Shown here piece by piece: positions 1-5,643 of a stretch of 14,179 nucleotides of DNA; position 1 is the stretch's first letter; the number at the start of each line of letters is the position of its first letter. A model generated the notes under the pieces. That model did not search any database, was not told the origin of the DNA, and saw only the letters and a list, made by a program, of their open reading frames with translations. This DNA is from CAJQND01 sp051010055 (lineage in GTDB: Bacteria; Pseudomonadota; Alphaproteobacteria; Rhizobiales; CAJQND01). The translations under genes and the position numbers were made by a program. The stretch is from assembly GCA_051010055.1 (NCBI GenBank), contig JBPCVY010000133.1, forward strand, positions 1-14,179, given 5' to 3'.

Positions 1-748
1 AGCAGCTGATGGAGCCGATGACCGCGCCGGCAAAATCGCGCACTGCGCAGCCAACACAGGTAACGCCGGGCTGAAACTCTTCTTTGTCGATTGCAAAGCC
101 ATTGCGGCGCACATGGCGCAATTCCTCAACCAGATCGCCCAATGTGGTGATGGTGTGTTCTGTGAAAGCGGTAAGGCCTTTTTCGGCCACCACCCTGGCA
201 ATTTCCGTTTCCGGGAGCCAGGCCAGAATTGCTTTGCCGGTGGCCGTTGCGTGCGCTGCGTTGGCCTTGCCGCCAGTATCTGTTGCAACGCGCACGGCGT
301 GCAATGATTCCAGCTTGCCCAAGGTTGTGAGATCATGGCCCTGAAAAACGGCAAGATGCACACTTTCCTTGGTCAGCTGATTAAGCTTGCGCAGTTCCGG
401 CATGGCCAGCTCAACAAGATTGAACTGACGGGCGCGGCGGTTGGAAATCTCCGAGATTTTCGGGCCAAGAAAGTAGGAACGCCCGTGGGGATTCTGGCCG
501 ACATAACCGCGCTTAACCAGGGTCGAGATCAAATGATGGCATGTGGAAAGGTTCAACCCGGAGCGCGCCGCAACTTCCTTAAGCGCCAACTCTCCATTTG
601 CCCTTGAAAGCACCTCCAGCAAATCGAGCGCCCTGTCTACTGATTGTATGGTTCTGGGAGCCTTTTGCGCCTTTTCCAGCGCAACCGGCTGTATCAGCTC
701 GGATTTTCCAGGCTTTTGTTCAAGTTCAAGTGCGGATTCTGCCGGCAT
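1..748 (-). CDS. IclR-family transcriptional regulator (partial, C-terminus beyond window)
   Basis: Reading the minus strand from ATG at 748 gives 249 open codons that run off the window start. Seen: a roughly 33-residue polar N-terminal extension, then an N-terminal winged-helix region (residues about 34-90; TIQSVDRALDLLEVL, then LKEVAARSGLNLSTCHHLI as the helix-turn-helix). A C-terminal effector-binding domain follows, with AHATATGKAILAWL at about 165-177 and EEFQPGVTCVGCAVRDFAG at about 223-241. Both are typical of the IclR family (usually 240-280 aa), so only a few residues are probably missing. These proteins are DNA-binding repressors or activators of catabolic genes that respond to small metabolites and often regulate themselves. 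The target is unknown because the downstream neighbours lie outside the window. No strong Shine-Dalgarno sequence precedes the ATG. The family call is firm; the ligand is unknown. Confidence 0.9.
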   Translation of the reverse strand, partial: MPAESALELEQKPGKSELIQPVALEKAQKAPRTIQSVDRALDLLEVLSRANGELALKEVAARSGLNLSTCHHLISTLVKRGYVGQNPHGRSYFLGPKISEISNRRARQFNLVELAMPELRKLNQLTKESVHLAVFQGHDLTTLGKLESLHAVRVATDTGGKANAAHATATGKAILAWLPETEIARVVAEKGLTAFTEHTITTLGDLVEELRHVRRNGFAIDKEEFQPGVTCVGCAVRDFAGAVIGSISC

Positions 749-887
749 TCAAAGATTAATCCAAGATCAATATTTTCAATTGTGAAATTTATTAAACTAA
801 TGCAAGTAAAATTTGTCAATATATTTCACATCACAAAATTATATTTGATAATATGAAATATAACTTGAAGCAATTATTTGTGCTGCG
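749..887. promoter_or_regulatory. AT-rich upstream region of the IclR-family gene with candidate operator half-sites
   Basis: This stretch is far more AT-rich than its surroundings. It contains TTTCA-ATTG-TGAAA (774-787, arms 5 bp, spacer 4). It also contains a longer inverted repeat, TATATTTCA (820-828) and TGAAATATA (854-862), with 9-bp perfect arms 25 nt apart. All four half-sites share the TTTCA/TGAAA core. IclR-family proteins commonly bind such short A/T-rich inverted repeats in their own upstream region, so an autoregulatory operator is a reasonable inference. I cannot assign -35/-10 boxes confidently. Confidence 0.4.
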
Positions 888-989
888 CCTTTCGAGACGC
901 TTCGCTGACGAGATACTTCTCAGGGCGCGGATTACGGTTGCCGACCTCTACCTCATGGTGAGGAGGCGCGAAGCGCCGTTTAGAACCAT
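888..989. repeat. Two degenerate REP-like palindromic elements
   Basis: The segment 955-989 is an imperfect palindrome: outer arms ATGGT (955-959) and ACCAT (985-989) around a GGCGC-GAA-GCGCC hairpin (965-977). The preceding segment (about 888-924) carries a diverged version of the same vocabulary: CCTTTCGAGACG, then CTTCTCAGGG. Short extragenic palindromes with a TTCGAGACG half, a GC-rich hairpin and a CTCAGG/CTCATGG half are, from memory, widespread in rhizobial-type genomes. The rest of the gap (990-1094) holds the ispG leader. A 60-codon plus-strand ORF crossing these repeats (853-1035) is not credible as a gene. Confidence 0.45.
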
Positions 990-1094
990 TGGGCTCATGA
1001 CTGTGCTTCCATTATTCCTCTGCCACACTTCTTGATGCATTTTGTGCGGTGATGCATTAGAAGGTGATCGCGGAAAAACAAACTGGAATTGACC

Positions 1095-2351
1095 ATGGCC
1101 GGATTTCCGGAAATCAAAAGGCGTGAGTCTGTTGGTGTGATGGTGGGCAATGTGTGCGTCGGCGGCGATGCGCCTGTTGTCGTGCAGTCCATGACCAACA
1201 CGGACACAGCCGATGTGGACGCAACCGCAAAGCAGGTGGCAGACCTTTCCCGTGCCGGTTCTGAACTGGTGCGCATTACCGTTGACCGCAAGGAAGCTGC
1301 TGCAGCGGTGCCCCATATCCGCGACAAGGTTGCCGCCATGGGCCTAGATGTGCCGCTGGTGGGTGACTTCCATTATATCGGCCATACATTGTTACGTGAT
1401 TTTCCAGATTGCGCGGAAGCCCTAGCCAAATACCGCATTAATCCGGGCAACGTAGGTTTCAAAAACAAGCGCGACCGTAACTTCTCAATGATGATTGAGA
1501 AGGCCATTGAGTTTAATAAGCCCGTGCGCATTGGCGTGAACTGGGGCTCGCTCGATCAGGACCTCCTCACCGCAAATATGGACGCCAACGCCAAGAGTGA
1601 TGAGCCGCTTGATGTGCGCGAGGTGATGCACGAGACAATGGTTCAGTCCGGCCTCATGTCGGCGGCACGCGCCGAGGAAATTGGCCTTGGCCGCGACAAG
1701 ATCATTATTTCAGCGAAAGTGTCGGAAGTTCAGGACTTGATTGCCTGTTACCGCATGATTGCTGCCCGCTCCGACTATGCTCTTCATCTCGGCCTGACAG
1801 AAGCCGGCATGGGGTCAAAAGGAATTGTTGCCTCCACCGCGGGCCTTGCGGTTTTACTGCAGGAAGGCATTGGCGATACTATCCGCATCTCGCTGACGCC
1901 GGAACCTGGCGGTGACCGCACCAGGGAAGTGATTGTGGGCCAGGAAATCCTCCAGTCGTTGGGCCTTCGCGCCTTCACGCCAATGGTGATTGCCTGCCCG
2001 GGATGCGGGCGCACAACGTCAACGGTGTTTCAGGAGCTGGCGCAAGACATTCAGTCATTCCTGCGCGATCAGAAAACCAAGTGGCGTGAGAATTATTCTG
2101 GATTCGAAGAGCTGCAGGTTGCTGTGATGGGTTGCATCGTCAACGGGCCGGGCGAATCCAAGCATGCCGATATTGGCATTTCACTTCCGGGCACCGGTGA
2201 AGTTCCTGCAGCTCCCGTTTACATTGATGGCCAAAAGGTCACCACCTTGCGCGGTGAAGATATTGGCGACCAGTTCAAGACCATTGTGGAAGACTATGTT
2301 CAGAATCGTTGGGGTGATGGTTCTGGCAAAGAGGCCGACGCCGCCGAATAA
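1095..2351 (+). CDS. ispG: 4-hydroxy-3-methylbut-2-en-1-yl diphosphate synthase (flavodoxin/ferredoxin)
   Basis: IspG (GcpE) converts 2-C-methyl-D-erythritol 2,4-cyclodiphosphate to HMBPP, the penultimate step of the MEP isoprenoid pathway, in the cytoplasm with a [4Fe-4S] cluster. Seen: the N-terminal VQSMTNTDTADVDAT segment of the TIM-barrel domain. The cluster ligands are Cys301 and Cys304 (ACPGCGRTTST) and Cys347 (MGCIVNGPGESKHAD), with the conserved Glu354 in the last motif. At 418 aa it matches the longer alphaproteobacterial form rather than the roughly 370-aa E. coli form. I chose ATG at 1095; an in-frame TTG at 1089 would add two residues but is less likely. It converges with ispA, with 11 bp between the stop codons, so the two isoprenoid genes are adjacent but not one operon. 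Confidence 0.96.
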   Translation: MAGFPEIKRRESVGVMVGNVCVGGDAPVVVQSMTNTDTADVDATAKQVADLSRAGSELVRITVDRKEAAAAVPHIRDKVAAMGLDVPLVGDFHYIGHTLLRDFPDCAEALAKYRINPGNVGFKNKRDRNFSMMIEKAIEFNKPVRIGVNWGSLDQDLLTANMDANAKSDEPLDVREVMHETMVQSGLMSAARAEEIGLGRDKIIISAKVSEVQDLIACYRMIAARSDYALHLGLTEAGMGSKGIVASTAGLAVLLQEGIGDTIRISLTPEPGGDRTREVIVGQEILQSLGLRAFTPMVIACPGCGRTTSTVFQELAQDIQSFLRDQKTKWRENYSGFEELQVAVMGCIVNGPGESKHADIGISLPGTGEVPAAPVYIDGQKVTTLRGEDIGDQFKTIVEDYVQNRWGDGSGKEADAAE

Positions 2352-2362
2352 GAGGCAGGCTA

Positions 2363-3250
2363 TTAGTTCTTCCGTTCAACGATGAACCGCGCAGCCTCGC
2401 GCAGCACATCTGCCTTTTCGCCGAACAGCTCAAGCGCCGCACAGCCCTCATCTACGAGCGCGTGAGCCCTTTCTTTGGCGCCATCAAGCCCGAAAAGATC
2501 GATGAATGTGGCCTTGCCGGCATCGGCATCTTTCTGGGTCTGCTTGCCCAGCTCTTCCGGCGTAGATTCATGGTCAAGCACATCATCGGCGATCTGGAAT
2601 GCCAGCCCGATTTTCTGGGCATAGGTTTCAAGGGCGTCTCGTTCCTTGGCCCCTGCAACCGCAAGGGTTGCCCCGGCAAGAAGGGAATAGCGGAAGAGCG
2701 CTCCCGTCTTCATGCCCTGAAGGGTGATGATTACCTCCAAATCGTGGCTTTCTTCGGCCTCTGCCTGCAAGTCAAGCATTTGCCCGCCGACCATGCCTGC
2801 AGCCCCTGAGGCAACCGCCAGTTCGCTTACCAGCTGGGCGCGCACTTTAGGGTCTGGATGGGTTGCTTCATCAGCCAGAATTTCAAACGCAAAGGTGAGC
2901 AGGCCATCGCCTGCAAGGATTGCGGTGGCTTCGTCAAAAGCGATGTGGGTGGTGGGTTTACCGCGCCGCAAATCATCATCATCCATTGCCGGTAAATCAT
3001 CGTGCACCAGCGAATAGCAATGAATGCACTCGACCGCTGCACCTGCTCTTAACGCAAATTTGCGATCAACATCGAAAAGCCGCGCACTTTCTGTCACAAA
3101 GAAAGGACGCAGCCGCTTGCCCTGGCCAAGGCTTGCATAGCGCATGGCCTCAATGACGTTTGGCGCCGGCGCGCCTTTCATGGGCATCAGCTCATTAAGC
3201 AGGGCGTCAATATCGTCTGCAGTCTTTTCGAGCGTGTCTTTGAATGTCAT
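2363..3250 (-). CDS. ispA: Polyprenyl synthetase, farnesyl diphosphate synthase type
   Basis: This 295-aa all-helical prenyltransferase condenses IPP with DMAPP/GPP to make FPP, a precursor of undecaprenyl-phosphate, quinones and hopanoids. Seen: GKRLRP (about 44-49) for IPP binding; the first Asp-rich motif DDLPAMDDDDLRRGKPT starting at D84; KTGALF (181-186); and the second Asp-rich motif DDVLD (222-226). The two-residue insertion in the first motif and the HCYSLVHDD context, with Tyr79 five residues before the motif, are typical of bacterial FPP synthases. Chain length is inferred, and a GGPP synthase cannot be fully excluded. AAGAAGG on the minus strand (plus 3258-3264) lies 7 nt before the ATG. 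It is divergent from mtgA with only 46 bp between start codons, so the two probably share an intergenic promoter region. Confidence 0.9.
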   Translation of the reverse strand: MTFKDTLEKTADDIDALLNELMPMKGAPAPNVIEAMRYASLGQGKRLRPFFVTESARLFDVDRKFALRAGAAVECIHCYSLVHDDLPAMDDDDLRRGKPTTHIAFDEATAILAGDGLLTFAFEILADEATHPDPKVRAQLVSELAVASGAAGMVGGQMLDLQAEAEESHDLEVIITLQGMKTGALFRYSLLAGATLAVAGAKERDALETYAQKIGLAFQIADDVLDHESTPEELGKQTQKDADAGKATFIDLFGLDGAKERAHALVDEGCAALELFGEKADVLREAARFIVERKN

Positions 3251-3296
3251 GGACTTGCCTTCTTAAGGGCGTTGGCAGGGTGTGGTAGGAGTAATA

Positions 3297-4055
3297 ATGA
3301 ACGACACCTTTTACGGCCCCGATGGGACAGGTTCAACACCAATGAGCGAACTGGAAACGCCAGTGGTAACGGAGGTAAAATCTTTCGGGTATGTGAAATG
3401 GCTGAAGCGCCTGGCCATTTTGCTGTTCTGCCTGCTGGCATTGCCCTACGTGCTCACCCTCATTTACGCAGTCGTTCCGCCGCCGATTTCCACCTTGCAG
3501 ATTATCCGCCTTGCCGAAGGCCAGGGGTTGCAAAAGCAATGGGTGCCACTTGATGAAATATCGCGCCATTTGCCGGTGGCTGTCATGGCTTCGGAAGATG
3601 CCCGCTTTTGCGAACATCGCGGGGTTGACTGGAACGAGGTTCAAATTGCGGTCGACAAGCAGGCAGGAAGATTGCGCGGGGCGTCCACCATTCAAATGCA
3701 AACCGCCAAGAACCTGTTTCTATGGCCCGGGCGTTCCTATATCCGAAAGGCGCTTGAGGTGCCCCTTGCCTATTGGATTGATTTTGTCTGGTCCAAGCGC
3801 CGCATTATTGAGGTTTACCTGAACATTGTAGAATGGGGCCCTGGCCTCTACGGTGCTGAGGCCGCTGCACGGCATCATTTCAAGAAACCGGCAAAAAACC
3901 TTACACGGCGGCAATCGGCGCTCCTTGCCGTAAGCCTGCCGAACCCGATACAGCGCACTGCGGGAAAGCCCGGCCCGCTTACCCGCAAGCTTGCCAGGCG
4001 GCTTGAAAAACGCATGCGATTCATGGGCGCCTATATCAAATGCCTTAAAGAGTAA
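3297..4055 (+). CDS. mtgA: Monofunctional biosynthetic peptidoglycan transglycosylase
   Basis: MtgA polymerises lipid II into glycan strands at the periplasmic face of the inner membrane; it is a GT51 enzyme without the transpeptidase domain of class A PBPs. Seen: a cytoplasmic tail of about 36 residues, one hydrophobic anchor (about 38-60), then the GT51 domain. Its motifs are ASEDARFCEHRGVDW with catalytic Glu100, RGASTIQMQTAKNLFLW (about 127-143), RRIIEVYLNIVEWGPGLYG with Glu172, and ALLAVSLPNP. Length is 252 aa, normal for the family. I chose ATG 3297 because AGGAG (3287-3291) sits 5 nt upstream; a GTG at 3282 would place this site inside the gene, and ATG 3342 lacks a site. Next comes rpmF, a pairing that recurs in alphaproteobacteria. 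Confidence 0.94.
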   Translation: MNDTFYGPDGTGSTPMSELETPVVTEVKSFGYVKWLKRLAILLFCLLALPYVLTLIYAVVPPPISTLQIIRLAEGQGLQKQWVPLDEISRHLPVAVMASEDARFCEHRGVDWNEVQIAVDKQAGRLRGASTIQMQTAKNLFLWPGRSYIRKALEVPLAYWIDFVWSKRRIIEVYLNIVEWGPGLYGAEAAARHHFKKPAKNLTRRQSALLAVSLPNPIQRTAGKPGPLTRKLARRLEKRMRFMGAYIKCLKE

Positions 4056-4095
4056 TCCAGCCTAATAATTTACTGGTCTTTTCCCGCAAGCAACG

Positions 4096-4101
4096 TTATA
4101 A
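4096..4101 (+). promoter_or_regulatory. Possible -10 element of an rpmF promoter
   Basis: TTATAA at 4096-4101 lies about 55 nt upstream of the rpmF start in the mtgA-rpmF gap. The only -35-like sequence at 17 nt spacing, CTGGTC (4073-4078), is poor. The call rests on position and the TATA-like box alone. Confidence 0.25.
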
Positions 4102-4115
4102 GGCGCGCCGAAACA

Positions 4116-4138
4116 CCGGTCAGGACTGCCTGAACCGG
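4116..4138 (+). promoter_or_regulatory. Stem-loop in the rpmF leader
   Basis: CCGGTCAGG (4116-4124) pairs with CCTGAACCGG (4129-4138) with a single bulged A and a 4-nt ACTG loop. It ends 4 nt before the rpmF Shine-Dalgarno sequence (AGGAG, 4143-4147). No T-run follows, so it is not a standard terminator for mtgA. It could affect translation or stability of the rpmF message; that is inference. Confidence 0.4.
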
Positions 4139-4156
4139 CAACAGGAGTTTTTAGCC

Positions 4157-4342
4157 ATGGCTGTTCCAAAGAGAAAAGTCACTTCCATGAAGCGCGGAAA
4201 CCGCCGCTCTGGCCATGCCAAAGAGCAGGTTGTCTATGTGGAAGACAAGCAGACCGGTGAACTGCACCGTCCGCATCATATCGATCTTAAATCTGGCACC
4301 TATCGTGGCCGCCAGGTTCTTGAGCCCAAGGATGAGTTCTAG
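4157..4342 (+). CDS. rpmF: 50S ribosomal protein L32
   Basis: This 61-aa, very basic protein is a component of the large ribosomal subunit. Seen: the characteristic N-terminus MAVPKRKVTSMKRGNRRSGH and a C-terminal half (ELHRPHHIDLKSGTYRGRQV) that matches alphaproteobacterial L32, in which the zinc-ribbon cysteines of some other lineages are absent. Length is as expected. AGGAG (4143-4147) is 9 nt upstream of the ATG. It follows mtgA by 101 bp, with a possible promoter and a leader stem-loop in the gap, and is closed by a strong intrinsic terminator. In many bacteria rpmF is next to plsX/fabH; here it is next to mtgA instead. Confidence 0.97.
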   Translation: MAVPKRKVTSMKRGNRRSGHAKEQVVYVEDKQTGELHRPHHIDLKSGTYRGRQVLEPKDEF

Positions 4343-4390
4343 ACCTCAGCGCTCAAATCTGTTTTCGTGTCCGTAATAGACGGGCAAATC

Positions 4391-4417
4391 AACGGTCCGG
4401 ATTTCCGGGCCGTTTTT
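4391..4417 (+). terminator. Rho-independent terminator after rpmF
   Basis: AACGGTCCGG (4391-4400) pairs with CCGGGCCGTT (4405-4414), ten pairs including one T-G wobble, with a 4-nt ATTT loop and a T5 run (4413-4417). It lies 48 nt after the rpmF stop codon. Confidence 0.88.
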
Positions 4418-4426
4418 CGTTGAGTG

Positions 4427-4697
4427 CTAGGGTCAAATCTCTATCAGGACATTGTCATGACGAGTGCGGTTTTTCGTCTGTTTCAGGAGCAAAGCGCAAG
4501 GAAGGCTGGTGGCCTTTCGAGTATTTGCGACGTCAAACAGCCGAAAAAACGCCTCGCCCGTACGGGTATGGCCACAATTGCCCATTTCCACGTCGAAAAG
4601 CCGCGCCGATGGGCTGCATCGGCTTGCGTTTTTCTCCTCGAACTGAACAATTTTGGCTCATATCATGATCCATGACCTGATAGAGATTTGACCCTAG
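4427..4697. mobile_element. MITE-like non-autonomous element with perfect 19-bp terminal inverted repeats
   Basis: GGGTCAAATCTCTATCAGG (4430-4448) is repeated exactly in inverted orientation at 4676-4694; similarity continues imperfectly inward over about 12 more bases. Each end is flanked by TA within CTAG (4427-4430 and 4694-4697). The core is 265 bp and encodes no transposase. A TA target duplication inside CTAG is what IS630/Tc1-mariner family transposases produce, so an IS630-mobilised MITE is the best inference, though no parent element is in the window. The interior has a 7-bp hairpin (GCCGATG 4605-4611 with CATCGGC 4617-4623) and the palindrome CCCGTACGGG near 4557-4566. Three overlapping open frames cross it (4420-4668, 4424-4675, 4464-4646); I treat none as a gene. 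Confidence 0.82.
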
Positions 4698-5348
4698 ATG
4701 GAACTTTGGTCCACAGTCGTTGTGCCGGCTTTCGCCACGCTTTTCGTGGTGATCGATCCAATTGGCCTGGTGCCCATGTTCATGGCGCTCACAGCCGATG
4801 AAGATAGTGCTGCCCGGCGCAAAGTTGCGGTGAAGGCTATCGTTACCGCCGCCATCATTTTGGTCATTTTTGCGCTTGCCGGAGAAAGCGTTCTCAAAGC
4901 GCTTGGGATTTCCCTGCCGGCATTCCGCATCGCCGGCGGCTTGCTGTTGTTCATGATTGCCGCCGAAATGCTGTTTGAAAAGCGCACCGAGCGCCGCCGC
5001 AAAAACGTGGATGAGGCAAGTTCAGATAGCACTTCGGGCACCTTTGTTGATGAGGTATCGATATTTCCACTTGGCCTTCCCCTGGTTGCAGGACCGGGCG
5101 CAATTGCCTCGGTCATTTTGTTGATGAGCCATAATCAGGGCGATGTGAAAGCCCAGGTGGCGGTTATGGGCGTGCTTATCGGCACCCTGGTATTGACGCT
5201 GGTGATGTTTTTGACAGCGGGCAAGCTTTCCAAATATATCAACCCGGAAGTAACCAAGGCGCTGACGCGGGTGTTGGGTATGATCCTGGCCGCCCTGGCG
5301 GTGCAATTTGTGCTGACCGGGCTTAAAAATACCGGTTTGACAGGTTGA
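4698..5348 (+). CDS. marC: MarC/UPF0056 family integral membrane protein
   Basis: This 216-aa polytopic inner-membrane protein has about six hydrophobic segments (roughly 8-30, 43-63, 72-92, 125-145, 153-175, 186-208). Family hallmarks seen: FVVIDPIGLVPMFMALT near the N-terminus and IFPLGLPLVAGPGAIASVI after the central hydrophilic loop. The loop (about 93-118) is rich in Arg, Lys and Asp/Ser. The family's function is unsettled; E. coli MarC, once linked to multiple antibiotic resistance, is not required for it. Its ATG directly follows the right end of the MITE (CTAG then ATG), so all upstream DNA, including any ribosome-binding site, is element-derived; only a weak AGAG (4682-4685) is visible. 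The N-terminus appears complete. The family call is firm, the role unknown. Confidence 0.9.
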   Translation: MELWSTVVVPAFATLFVVIDPIGLVPMFMALTADEDSAARRKVAVKAIVTAAIILVIFALAGESVLKALGISLPAFRIAGGLLLFMIAAEMLFEKRTERRRKNVDEASSDSTSGTFVDEVSIFPLGLPLVAGPGAIASVILLMSHNQGDVKAQVAVMGVLIGTLVLTLVMFLTAGKLSKYINPEVTKALTRVLGMILAALAVQFVLTGLKNTGLTG

Positions 5349-5643
5349 AACCAGTTTAAATGAAGGTGATTTCCTCTCACCATCGCGTCCGGTGTCGGTA
5401 TTCACCGGCGCTTTGTCGCATTCTTCCAGACCAAAAACGGCAGCATTTATATGTTGAGCGCCACGGAGCGGTATCCAGTCACTATGAAATCCAGAATTTC
5501 AGATCGGTTGGATAAAGTTGCTCGTTTTTTAAAGCCGATCAGCTTTAGCCGGTGAGATTGAGATGCTCGAAAGCGGTTCAATCTGACGGGATAAAGTTGA
5601 TCTATGATTTGGCGGGGCTGTACACGCCGAGAGGAGCGATCTT
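5349..5643 (+). promoter_or_regulatory. Intergenic region upstream of the DMGDH-like gene, with direct repeats
   Basis: No credible gene is present. Short hairpins follow marC: GGTGA/TCACC (5365-5381) and CCGGTG/CACCGG (5389-5408). Neither has a T-run, so they are weak terminator candidates. GGATAAAGTTG occurs twice (5510-5520 and 5589-5599), each preceded by related bases (TTCAGATCGGTT and TTCAATCTGAC). Near the first copy GATCGG (5503-5508) and CCGATC (about 5535-5540) form an inverted pair. The repeats could be operator sites for the downstream gene or a scattered genomic repeat. A good ribosome site, GAGGAG (5631-5636), precedes the next ATG by 7 nt. Confidence 0.4.

Noticed and set aside
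84..785. Several plus-strand ORFs of 64-90 codons opposite the first gene
   Set aside because: They are antisense to a clear IclR-family coding frame that is open for 249 codons on the minus strand.
853..1035. A 60-codon plus-strand ORF upstream of ispG
   Set aside because: It runs through the REP-like palindromes and has no ribosome site; its composition follows the repeats.
1089..1094. TTG start for ispG
   Set aside because: ATG at 1095 is in frame, only two codons later, and is the more usual start; homologues do not need the extra residues.
4420..4675. Three overlapping plus-strand ORFs of 60-83 codons between rpmF and marC
   Set aside because: All lie within the inverted-repeat element in different frames, none has a good ribosome site, and two use the element's ends as coding sequence; they are open by chance.
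5365..5408. Hairpins after marC as a terminator
   Set aside because: Stems are 5-6 bp and no T-run follows either; mentioned only as weak structure.
5360..5515. A 51-codon plus-strand ORF after marC
   Set aside because: It has no ribosome site, an Arg/His/Cys-rich atypical composition, and ends inside the GGATAAAGTTG repeat.
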